From Kitasatospora mediocidica KCTC 9733 (GTDB taxonomy: Bacteria > Actinomycetota > Actinomycetes > Streptomycetales > Streptomycetaceae), in NCBI RefSeq assembly GCF_000744225.1, contig NZ_JQLN01000004.1, positions 930,001 to 994,000 on the forward strand: a DNA stretch of 64,000 bases. Direction: 5' to 3'. Numbering within the stretch: the first letter of the stretch is position 1; each line of letters opens with the position of its first letter. This document shows positions 33,105 to 42,800 of the stretch, one piece after another. A program made the position numbers and the translations under genes. The notes under the pieces were generated by a model that did not search any database, was not told where the DNA came from, and saw nothing but the letters and a program-made list of their open reading frames with translations.

Positions 33105-34763
33105 ATGACGTCAGCCAGACCGGCTCCGACGACGATGCTGGTGCCGGACTTCCCCTTCTCCTACGACGGCTGGCTCCGCCATCCGGCCGGCCTCGGAGCC
33201 CTGCCGCCCGGCGCGGCCGGCACCGAGGTCGCGGTGGTCGGCGGCGGCATGGCCGGCCTGACCGCCGCGTACGAGCTCATGCGGCTGGGCCTGCGCCCGG
33301 TCGTCTACGAGGCGGAGCAGCTGGGCGGGCGGATGCGCTCCACGCCCTTCCCCGGAAACCCGGACTGCCTCGCGGAGATGGGGGCCATGCGGTTCCCGGT
33401 CTCCGCGCAGGCCCTGTTCCACTACATCGACCTGTTGGCGCTGCCCACCCGCCCGTTCCCCAATCCGCTGGGCCCGAGCACCTCCAGCACCCTGATCGAC
33501 CTGAACGGCGCCCAGCACCGCGGCCGTTCGCTCGACGACCTGCCGAACGTCTACCAGGAGGTCGCCGACGCCTGGGAGAAGGCGCTGCAGGAGCGCGCCG
33601 AGCTGTCGACCATGCGCGACGCGATCCAGCGCCGCGACGTGGAGACCCTGAAGAACGTCTGGAACCGGCTGGTCCGGGAGTTCGACGACCAGTCGTTCTA
33701 CGGCTTCCTCGCCACCTCCTCGGCCTTCCAGTCCTTCCGGCACCGGGAGATCTTCGGTCAGGTCGGCTTCGGCACCGGCGGCTGGGACACCGACTTCCCC
33801 AACTCCGTGCTGGAGATCCTGCGGGTCGTCTACACCGAGGCGGACGACCACCAGGTCGCCATCGTCGGCGGCTCCCAGCAGGTGCCGCGCGGCCTGTGGG
33901 AGCACCGGCCGGCGACGCTCGCGCACTGGCCGCAGGGGACGTCACTGGCTTCCCTGCACGACGGCGCGCCACAGCCCGCGGTGACCCGACTGCTGCGCAC
34001 CGCGCAGGGCTTCCGGGTCGAGGACGAGAGCGGCGGGCGGCGGGAGTTCCCCGCCGTCGTCTTCAGCCCGCACGTGTGGACCCTGCTGAACCGGATCGAG
34101 AGCGACCCCGCGCTGCTGCCCACCGACCACTGGACGGCGATCGAACGCACCCACTACATGGGCGCGTCCAAGCTGTTCGTGCTGGTCGACCGGCCGTTCT
34201 GGCTGGACACCGACCCGGTCACCGGCCAGGACGCGATGAGCATGACGCTCACCGACCGGATGCCGCGCGGCGTCTACCTCTTCGACGACGGCCCCGACCG
34301 GCCCGCCGTGATGTGCCTGTCGTACACCTGGAACGACGACTCGCTGAAGTTCGCCACGCTCGACGCCGAAGAACGGCTGGAGGTGCTGCTGACCAGGCTG
34401 GCCCTGATCTACCCGGGCCTGGACATCCGCTCGCACATCCTCGGCGAACCGCTGGCCATCAGCTGGGAGACCGAGCCGAGCTTCATGGGCGCTTTCAAGT
34501 CCAACCTGCCGGGCCAGTACCGCTACCAGCGGCGGCTGTTCACCCAGTTCATGCAGGAGGACCTGGACGAGCGGCAGCAGGGCTTCTTCCTCTGCGGCGA
34601 CGACGTCTCCTGGACGGCCGGCTTCGCCGAGGGGGCGGTCACCACCGCGCTCAACGCGGTGTGGGGGGTGCTCAACCACCTCGGTGGCGCGACGCACCCC
34701 GACAACCCCGGCCCCGGCGACCTGTTCCACGGCATCGCGCCGGTTGAGCTGCCCTACACCTGA
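33105..34763 (+). CDS. Flavin-dependent L-amino-acid 2-monooxygenase (tryptophan/lysine/arginine type)
   Basis: This 552-aa amine-oxidase-fold flavoprotein has the FAD site TEVAVVGGGMAGLTAAYELM (GGGMAG at 46-51) ending at Glu69 (VVYEAEQLGGRMRS). It has the EMGAMRFP motif at 91-98 typical of the decarboxylating monooxygenases that turn an amino acid into its one-carbon-shorter amide, and a C-terminal FLCGDDVSWTAGFAEGAVTT that closes the FAD site. Arginine monooxygenases of this class supply 4-guanidinobutyramide-derived starters in aminopolyol polyketide pathways. The identity of the amino acid cannot be read here. The amidohydrolase and CoA ligase expected next are not in the window. Confidence 0.82.
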   Translation: MTSARPAPTTMLVPDFPFSYDGWLRHPAGLGALPPGAAGTEVAVVGGGMAGLTAAYELMRLGLRPVVYEAEQLGGRMRSTPFPGNPDCLAEMGAMRFPVSAQALFHYIDLLALPTRPFPNPLGPSTSSTLIDLNGAQHRGRSLDDLPNVYQEVADAWEKALQERAELSTMRDAIQRRDVETLKNVWNRLVREFDDQSFYGFLATSSAFQSFRHREIFGQVGFGTGGWDTDFPNSVLEILRVVYTEADDHQVAIVGGSQQVPRGLWEHRPATLAHWPQGTSLASLHDGAPQPAVTRLLRTAQGFRVEDESGGRREFPAVVFSPHVWTLLNRIESDPALLPTDHWTAIERTHYMGASKLFVLVDRPFWLDTDPVTGQDAMSMTLTDRMPRGVYLFDDGPDRPAVMCLSYTWNDDSLKFATLDAEERLEVLLTRLALIYPGLDIRSHILGEPLAISWETEPSFMGAFKSNLPGQYRYQRRLFTQFMQEDLDERQQGFFLCGDDVSWTAGFAEGAVTTALNAVWGVLNHLGGATHPDNPGPGDLFHGIAPVELPYT

Positions 34764-34794
34764 GACCGGAACCGCCCTGAGACCGGAACCGCCC
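34761..34794. repeat. Two tandem 17-bp copies spanning the stop codon
   Basis: A 17-bp unit (34761-34777, beginning with the TGA stop of the monooxygenase gene) is repeated exactly at 34778-34794, in the 56-bp gap before the end of the convergent thioesterase-like gene. Recent slippage is likely. Confidence 0.9.
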
Positions 34795-34819
34795 TCAGCC
34801 GCTCCCCCTGCGCCGGATC

Positions 34820-35521
34820 TCACTCGGCGTCGGGGGGCGGCTGGGAGAGCAGCTGGTCGTGCACCAGGTTGACGATCTCCCGGCGGCAGGAGTCCAGGTA
34901 GTCGTAGGAGTCGGGTAAAACCTCCAGGTCGAACCGCCCGCTGGTACACCGCCGCCAGCCCCGCACACCGCGCCGCGGGGCGTCCGGCGTGTGCTCACCG
35001 ACCAGGGCGACGACCCGGCAGCCGAGCGTCGGCGGGCCCAGCGGCAGCGTCAGGCGGGCCGCCCGGGCGGAGACGAAGAGCGTCAGCACCGCCGTCCCGC
35101 AGTCCCGTTCCCAGCGTTCGGCGACCCGGAAGGCGAGATCCGCGCCGGCCCGGTGCCCGAAGAGCGCCACCGGCCCGTCGGTCCACTCCCCCAACGCCTC
35201 GAAGATCCGGTCGGCCAGCTGCGCGTCGTCCGTCGTCCGCGCGCCCGCGTCACCGCCCGCGGCGACCGGGTACTGGACGACCAGGACCTCGACGGTGGGG
35301 AGCAGCAGTTCCGCCAGCGAGAGGTAGTAGGCAATGGACTCGGCGGACTCGGGGAAGAAAACCAGCCGAAAGCTGCTGGCAATCCCCGGCTGCAGAATCC
35401 GTATGAGACCGACGCCGCCGGGCCCGGGCTCCGTGGCATCTGTCGAGCTATTCACGAGTTGTTCCGCACCCTGTCGGTAGAAGGGCTCATTCTGCGAGGC
35501 TATGAGCCTGTTCCGTGGCAC
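34820..35521 (-). CDS. Type II thioesterase-family protein lacking catalytic residues
   Basis: The 233-aa protein aligns by eye along the whole type II thioesterase fold: RLVFFPESAESIAYYLSLAE, VEVLVVQYPVAAGG, PVALFGHRAGADLAFRVAER, CRVVALVGEHTPDAP and FDLEVLPDSYDYLD. The nucleophile motif GHSMG is GHRAG (Arg124, codon 35150-35152), the usual GGH near the C-terminus is DSY, and the expected Asp after LVGE is displaced. So the triad appears lost although the frame is intact. The GTG start at 35521 has AGGGGG upstream; a GTG at 35455 is an alternative. A non-catalytic role, or a decaying gene, is possible. Confidence 0.75.
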   Translation of the reverse strand: MPRNRLIASQNEPFYRQGAEQLVNSSTDATEPGPGGVGLIRILQPGIASSFRLVFFPESAESIAYYLSLAELLLPTVEVLVVQYPVAAGGDAGARTTDDAQLADRIFEALGEWTDGPVALFGHRAGADLAFRVAERWERDCGTAVLTLFVSARAARLTLPLGPPTLGCRVVALVGEHTPDAPRRGVRGWRRCTSGRFDLEVLPDSYDYLDSCRREIVNLVHDQLLSQPPPDAE

Positions 35522-35778
35522 CGCAACCCCCTGCCTCCCCCTCGTCGGCGATCAATTGCGCCCTGGTGGGACGACAGCGCCGGACAGTCCGGCCACACCC
35601 CCTCACAGCCCCTGACCTGGCACGGGCACCCCCGGTCTGCGGGCTGCTCCGGGCCGTCGGACGAACGTCGGTGCTAGACATGGAAAGCATGTTCTCTGCG
35701 GCCCAGCAGGTGCGGTGCACGGCAGGCCCGCATCGGCGCCCCGGCCGGTACCGTTCCCAGGAGTAAGGGCACCAGACC

Positions 35779-36717
35779 TTGACGGCTTCCGAATCGACCA
35801 ACACCGCCATCGTGTTCCCCGGCATGGGACCTTCAAGCTTCTCCGAGGTGGGGAAGTTCCTGATGCTCGACCCGTTCGCCCGCAAACGGCTCGCGGAGGC
35901 CGACGAGGCACTCGGCTATTCGGTCTTCGACCGCCTGCGGGAATCCGAGGAGGACTACTCCGAGGCGACCCAGATCGCCTTCCTGGTCAACTCGATGGCC
36001 TCCGCCGACCGGGCCGAGGAGGAGCTGGGCATCGTCCCCGGCCTCTGCGTGGGCCCCAGCTTCGGCCAGAAGGCCGCCACCGCGTACACCGGCGCGTTGC
36101 CCTTCCCCGAGGTGGTCCGGCTGACCGCCGAACTGGCCCGGGTCGAGCAGCGGTACTTCACCGAGGAGTACCAGGACGCGGTCACCCACACCTTCGTGCG
36201 CACGGCGCCGGAGAAGCTGGCCGAGATCCTCGCGGACTTCGACGAGCGCGGGCGCTGGTACGACTTCTCCGGGCACCTGGACAGCGGCTTCCACATGGTC
36301 TCGCTCTCCGAGCGGGACCTGGAGGGCTTCAAGCAGCGGATCAGCCAGGCCGGCGGGTACTCGATGTACACCATGGTCCCGGCGGTGCACGCGCCCGCCT
36401 TCACCGAGCTGCGCCGGCGGGCCGCCGAAGAGGTCTTCCCGCGCTACGAGTTCGCCGACCCGAAGCTGCCGATCGTCACCGACCAGGACGGCAGCGTCAT
36501 CACCACCGCCGACCGGCTGCGCACGATGCTGCTGGACACCTTCGACCTGCCGATCGACTGGCCGAAGGTGGTCGGGGCGCTGCGCACGGCCGGCGTCACC
36601 AAGCTCTGCATCGCCGGCCCGGACAACCTGTTCCACCGCCTGGACTGCACCAAGGACAACTTCCAGGTCGTCACGGTGGGCCCCGGCAAGCGCCAGCGCG
36701 TTCCCCGGGCCCGCTGA
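35779..36717 (+). CDS. Discrete VinK-like acyltransferase for PKS starter loading
   Basis: This 312-aa protein of the malonyl-CoA:ACP transacylase fold begins NTAIVFPGMGPSSFSEVGKF. The catalytic serine is Ser94 in CVGPSFGQKAAT and the histidine His204 in PAVHAPAFTELRRR. The lengthened helices and the GPSFG (rather than GHSxG) elbow match, from memory, the VinK group, which moves an aminoacyl or dipeptidyl starter from a free-standing ACP onto the PKS loading ACP. TTG 35779 is the only well-placed start; AGGAG and AAGG lie 12-20 nt upstream. It is divergent from the degenerate thioesterase gene and converges on the PKS genes. Confidence 0.82.
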   Translation: MTASESTNTAIVFPGMGPSSFSEVGKFLMLDPFARKRLAEADEALGYSVFDRLRESEEDYSEATQIAFLVNSMASADRAEEELGIVPGLCVGPSFGQKAATAYTGALPFPEVVRLTAELARVEQRYFTEEYQDAVTHTFVRTAPEKLAEILADFDERGRWYDFSGHLDSGFHMVSLSERDLEGFKQRISQAGGYSMYTMVPAVHAPAFTELRRRAAEEVFPRYEFADPKLPIVTDQDGSVITTADRLRTMLLDTFDLPIDWPKVVGALRTAGVTKLCIAGPDNLFHRLDCTKDNFQVVTVGPGKRQRVPRAR

Positions 36718-36738
36718 CCGCGTCCCAGGAACCGGCCA

Positions 36739-36791
36739 GGGGCCGGTCCCCGCTCCCCCGGTGAACTCCGGGGGGAGCGGGGACCGGCCCC
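36739..36791. terminator. Very strong bidirectional hairpin between acyltransferase and PKS genes
   Basis: Arms of 23 and 24 nt (36739-36761 with 36768-36791, one bulged G) and a 6-nt loop lie between the stops of two convergent genes. It should end the whole minus-strand PKS operon as well as the acyltransferase message. Confidence 0.92.
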
Positions 36792-36807
36792 TTTCGGTGT
36801 CCCCGGG

Positions 36808-39800
36808 TCAGGCGCCCGGCCCGGCGGTGAGCCAGTCCTGCACCGCCTGCGCCGTCGCCCCGGCGTGCTCCTCCATCATGGTGAAGTGGTTGCCGGGCAC
36901 GTCGAGCGCGGTGTGCTCCAGGTCCCAGTAGGAGCGCCAGTCGCCGTCCCTGGACCAGTCGAAGAGCTGCTCGGCGGCCCGCACCAGCAGGGTCGGGGTC
37001 TTCAGCGGCTGGGGCGTCCACTCCCCGAAGAGCCGGAAGTACGCACCCATGGCGAGCAGTCGGGCGTCGTCCACCGGAACGTAGCTGTCCTGCCGCTCAC
37101 CGATCCCGGCCGCCAGCCCGGGCTGGATGCCCACCGCCGCGTCCCGGTCCTGCGAGTAGATGTCGAGCAGCAGGACCGCCTCCGGGAAGACCCCGGCGCT
37201 CTCCAGCCGGACGGCCACCTCGTGCGCGAGCATTCCGCCGGAGGAGTGGCCGAGCAGCGCGAACGGCGCGCCGTCCAGCTGCCGCAGGACGGCCTCGGCC
37301 TGCGCCTCGATCACCGCCTCGCGGCTCGCGGGCAGCTGCTCCCCGGTCAGGAAGCCGGGGTTGCCCATCGCCCAGAGGTCCCGCCGGCCGCGGAAGCCGG
37401 CGGCGAACCGCGCGTACTGGTGCGGTCCCGAGATCGACAGGATCGAGGAGAAGCAGACCAGGGCCGGCCCGGCCTCGGCCTCGCCGCGCGCCAGCCGCAC
37501 CAGGGCCGGCGGCCGGCGAAGGTCGGCGGCGCCGGTGAAGGACGGCCGGAACTGCGAGACGTCCATCAGCAGCCGCATGAACTCCTGCTGCCTGCCGAGC
37601 TCCCCGGCCTCGCGCATCATCGCGCCGAACACGCCGGACGGCTCCTCGCCGCCCGCGTCCCGGTCCGCCGCCGACGCGCCGCCCTCGGCGGACGCGTCGG
37701 CCAGCCGCTCGCGCAGCTGCTGCGCGACCAGGGCCGGCGTCGGGTGGTCGAAGAGCAGGGTGGCCGGCAGCCGCAGGCCGGTGGCCACGTTCAGCCGGTT
37801 GCGCAGCTCCACCGAGGTCAGCGAGTCGAAGCCCAGCTCCAGGAACCCGGCGGCCGCGACCACCGTGTCCGTGGACGGGTACCCGAGCACGACGGCCGCC
37901 TGCGCGCGGACCAGCTCCAACAGCAGTTCCTGCTGCGCGGCCTCGTCCAGCCCGGCGAGGCGCTGGGCCAGCGGCGGACCGGCCGGGAGGTCCGTGGCGG
38001 CCGCCGCGGTGCGCCGGCCGCCAACGGGCACCAGGGCGCGGAACACCGCGGGCAGCGCGCCGGCCTGGGCCTGGGCGCGCAGCGGCACGACGTCCAGGTG
38101 CAGCGGCACCAACACCGCCTCGCCCTGGACGGACCTGGCCGTGTCGAACAGCGCCAGCCCCTCCTGCGAGGAGAGCGGCGCCAGGCCCGAGCGGGCCATC
38201 CGCTGGACGTCCGCCGCCGTCATGTCACCGGTCAGCGCGCTGCGCTGCTCCCACAGGCCCCAGGCCAGCGAGAGCGCGGGCAGGCCCGCCGAGCGGCGGT
38301 GCTCGGCCAGCGCGTCCAGGAAGGTGTTGGCGGCCGCGTAGTTGCCCTGCCCCGGCGCGCCGAAGGTGCCGGCCGCCGAGGAGAAGAGCACGAACGCCGA
38401 GAGGCCGGCGTCCTTGGTCAACTCGTGCAGGTTCAGCGCCGCGTCCACCTTCGGGCGCAGCACGGTGTCCAGCCGCTCCGGCGTCAGGTCCGGGATCACC
38501 GCGTCGTCCAGCACCCCGGCGACGTGCACCACGGCGGTGAGCGGGTGCGCGGCGGGCACCTCGGCGAGCAGCGCGGCCAGCGCCCGGCGGTCGGCAGCGT
38601 CGCAGGCCGCGACGGTCACCTCGGCGCCCTGGGCGGTCAGTTCGGCGACCAGGTCGGCGGCGCCGGCCGTCAGGATCCCGCGCCGGCCGGTGAGCAGCAG
38701 GTGCCGCACCCTGTGCTCGGCGACCAGGTGGCGGGCGAGCAGCCCGCCGAGCACGCCGGTGGCGCCGGTGACCAGGACCGTGCCGTCCGGATCGAATGTC
38801 GCGGCGGGCACCGCCTCGGGGTCCACCGCCACCGGGACCAGCCGGGGCGCGTGGAGGTCGCCGGCCCGCAGCGCGAGCTGCGGCTCGGCGGCGGCCAGCG
38901 CGGCGGGCAGCGCACGGTGGGAGGCCTCCGTACCGTCCAGGTCCAGCAGGACGAACCGGTCCGGGTTCTCCGTCTGCGCGGTCCGCACCAGGCCCCAGAC
39001 GGGGGTCTGGGCCAGGCCGGCCGGCTCGGCGCCGGGACCGGTGGCGCCGCTGGTCACGAAGACCAACCGGGAGCCGGCGAAGGCCTCCTCGGCAAGCCAG
39101 CTCTGGACGCCCTCCAGCGCCGCGTGCGCGGCGCCGCGGGCGTCCGCCGCCAGGTCGTGGCCGGTGACCGGGGCCGGGGCGAACAGGACGACGTCCGGCC
39201 GGGGCTTGCCCGCGGCCACCACGCCCGCCAGGGCGGCGAGGTCGGCGTAGACGTCGCAGTCCACGCCCGCCGCCCGCGCCAGGCCGGGCAGCTGGTCGTC
39301 GGAGCCGACCAGCGCCCACCGTCCGGTGGCCGCGGGGGCGACCGGACGGGACGGCAGCGGGATCCACTCCAGCCGGAAGAGCGACTCGTGGTAGGCGGTG
39401 CGCGTGGACCGCAGCTGCCCGGCGGCCAGGCGCCGCAGGACCAGCGACTCCACCGAGGCAACCGGCTCCCCGGCCTGGTCGGCCACCGTGAGGGCGACCG
39501 CGTCCGGGCCGGCCGGGGCGATCCGCACCCGCAGTGCGGTGGCGCCGGCGGCGTGCAGGCTGACGCCGCTCCAGGAGAACGGCAGCCGGATCCCGTCGCC
39601 GTCGCCCGCGCTGAGGAAGTCGCCGAGCGCGACGCCGTGCAGCGCCGCGTCCAGCAGCGCGGGGTGCAGGCCGAACAGGGCCGCGTCCGCGCGCTGCGGC
39701 TCGGGCAGCAGCAGTTCGGCGAAGACCTCGCCGTCGCGCCGCCACGCGGCCCGCACACCCTGGAACGCCGGGCCGTAGCCCAGCCCGCCGGCGGCGAACT

Positions 39801-42800
39801 GCTCGTAGAGCGCCTCGACGTCCAAGGCGACGGCGTCGGCCGGCGGCCAGGCCGGCAGGCCCTCGGGGGCCGGGCCCGCCACCGCGGTAGCCAGCACGCC
39901 GGTGGCGTGCCGACTCCACGGCTGGTCCGGTCGGCCGTCGGCGCCCGCGGCCTCCTCCGGCCGCGAGTACACCTCCACCGTCCGGCGCGCCGAGTCGTCG
40001 GCCGCGCCGACGCTCAGCCGCAGCTGGACGCCGCCGTGCTCCGGCAGCAGCAGCGGCGCCTCCAGCGTCAGCTCCTCCAGGAGGTCGCAGCCGACCTCGT
40101 CGCCGGCCCGGATCGCCAGCTCGACGAAGGCGGTGCCGGGCAGCAGGACGGTGTCGGCGACCGCGTGGTCCGCCAACCAGGGGTGGGTCTGCAGGGAGAG
40201 CCGGCCGGTGAGCAGGAAGCCGTCGGAGTCGGGCAGTTCGACGGCCGCGCCGAGCAGCGGGTGGTGCGCCGCACCGAGTCCGGCGGCGGCGACGTCGCCC
40301 ACCGAGGCGGGCACCTCGATCCAGTAACGCCGGTGCTGGAAGGCGTAGGTGGGCAGGTCGACGCGGGCGGCGCCGGTGCCGGCGAAGACGGCGTTCCAGT
40401 CCACCGGGACGCCCCGGACGTGGGCCCGGGCGACGGCGGCCGTGAACGACCGCGCCTCCGGCCGGCCGGAGCGCAGCGCCGGGGCGAACACCACGTCCTG
40501 CGCACTCGCGCACTCCTGGCCCATCGCGCTGAGCACGCCGTCCGGGCCGAGCTCGACGAAGGTGCGCACGCCCTCGGCCTCCAGAGCTCGGACGCCGTCG
40601 AAGAAGCGGACCGCCTGGCGCACGTGCCGGACCCAGAAGTCGGCGGAGCCGACTTCCTGCGCCGAGACCACGGCGCCGGTGAGGTTGGAGACGATCGGGA
40701 TCACCGGCGGGTGGAAGACCACGCCCTCGGCGACCGCGCGGAAGTCGTCCAGCATGGCGTCCATCCGCGGCGAGTGCGCGGCGTGGCTGACCGCCAGCCG
40801 CTTGGTCTTGCGGCCCCGGACGACGAAGGCCGCGACGACCTCGGCCACCGCGTCCTCGTCACCGGCGACGACGAGGGAGTTCGGGCCGTTGACGGCCGCG
40901 ATGCCGACCCGCTCGGTGAGCAGCGGCAGGACCTCCGCCTCGGTCGCCTGGACGGCCGCCATCGCGCCACCGGCGGGCAGCTCCTGCATCAGGCGACCGC
41001 GGGCGGCCACCAGGGCGGCTGCGTCGGGGAGCGAGAGGACGCCCGCGACGTGCGCGGCGACGATCTCGCCGATCGAGTGGCCGGAGAGGAAGTCCGGCTT
41101 CAGGCCCCAGGCCTCGGCGAGGCGGAACAGCGCCACCTCGACGGCGAAGAGCGCGGGCTGGGTGAACTCGGTGCGTTCCAGCAGCTCCTCGTCGTCGCCG
41201 AACATCACCTCCTTGAGCGGCCGTGCGAGGTGGCTGTCCAGGTGGGCGCAGACCTCGTCCAGCGCGGCGGCGAACACCGGCTGCGCGGCGTGCAGTTCAT
41301 GGCCCATGCCGAGCCGCTGGCTGCCCTGTCCGGCGAACAGGAAGGCCAGCTTGCCGCCGACCGGCGAGCCCTCGACCAGGCCGGCCGCCGACTCGCCGGC
41401 GGCCAGCGCCGCCAGGCCCGCCAGGAACCCGGCGCGGTCCTCGGCGACGACGGCCGCGCGGTGCTCCAGCGTGCTCCGGGTGGTCGCCAGCGCGTAGCCG
41501 ACGTCGACCGGCCGGAGGTCGGGGTCCGCCTCCAGTCGGTCCGCCAGTCGCCCGGCCTGAGCGCGCAGTGCGCTCTCGCTCTTGCCCGACAGCACCCACG
41601 GCACGGCGGTGCCCTCGGCCGGCGCGGGCGCGGCGGGGGGTGCGGGCCGGGCGGCAGGGGCCTCTTCCAGGATGACGTGCGCGTTGGTGCCGCTGATCCC
41701 GAAGGAGGAGACGGCGGCGCGGCGCGGACGGCCGGTCTCCGGCCAGCTGATCTCCCGGGTCAGCAGCTCGACCGCGCCGGCCGACCAGTCCACGTGCGGC
41801 GACGGCTCGTTGATGTGCAGCGACTTGGGCAGCACGCCGTGCTCGATGGCCTTGACCATCTTGATGATGCCCGCGACGCCGGCGGCCGCCTGGGTGTGGC
41901 CGAAGTTGGACTTGATCGAGCCGAGCCAGAGCGGCTGGTCCGCGTCGCGGTCCTGGCCGTAGGTGGCCAGCAGGGCCTGGGCCTCGATCGGGTCGCCCAG
42001 CGTGGTGCCGGTACCGTGCGCCTCGACCACGGCCACCTGGTCCGCCGACAGCCGGGCGTTGGCCAGCGCCTGGCGGATCACCCGCTGCTGGGAGGGGCCG
42101 TTCGGCGCGGTCAGGCCGTTGCTGGCGCCGTCCTGGTTGACGGCGCTGCCGCTGACGATCGCCAGCACCGGGTGCCCGTTGCGGCGCGCGTCGGAGAGCC
42201 GCTCGACGAGCAGCATGCCCACGCCCTCGCCCCAGGCCGTGCCGTCGGCCTCCGAGGCGAACGGCTTGCACCGGCCGTCGGAGGCGAGGCCGCGCTGCTT
42301 GCTGAAGGCGACGAACGTTCCCGGGGTCGCCATCACGGTCACGCCGCCGGCCAGCGCGAGCGTGCACTCGCCGCTGCGCAGCGCCTGAACGGCCAGGTGC
42401 AGGGTCACCAGCGAGGACGAACAGGCGGTGTCCACGGTGACCGCCGGGCCCTCCAGGCCGAAGGTGTACGACACCCGGCCGGAAGCGACACTGCCCGCAC
42501 TGGCCGTGCCCATGAAGCCCTCAAGGCCGTCCGGCGCGCGGTGCAGCAGTGTCCCGTAGTCGTTGTACATGACGCCGGTGTAGACGCCGGTCCGGCTGCC
42601 GCCCACCGTGGTCGGGTCGATCCCCGCGCGCTCGAACGCCTCCCACGAGGTCTCCAGCAGCAGGCGCTGTTGCGGGTCCATCGCGAGGGCCTCGCGCGGC
42701 GAGATCCCGAAGAGGGTGGGGTCGAAGTGGTGCGCCTCGTGCAGGAAGCCGCCGTTGCGGGCGTAGCCGGTGCCCTGGAGCTCCGGGTCGTCGCCGTAGA

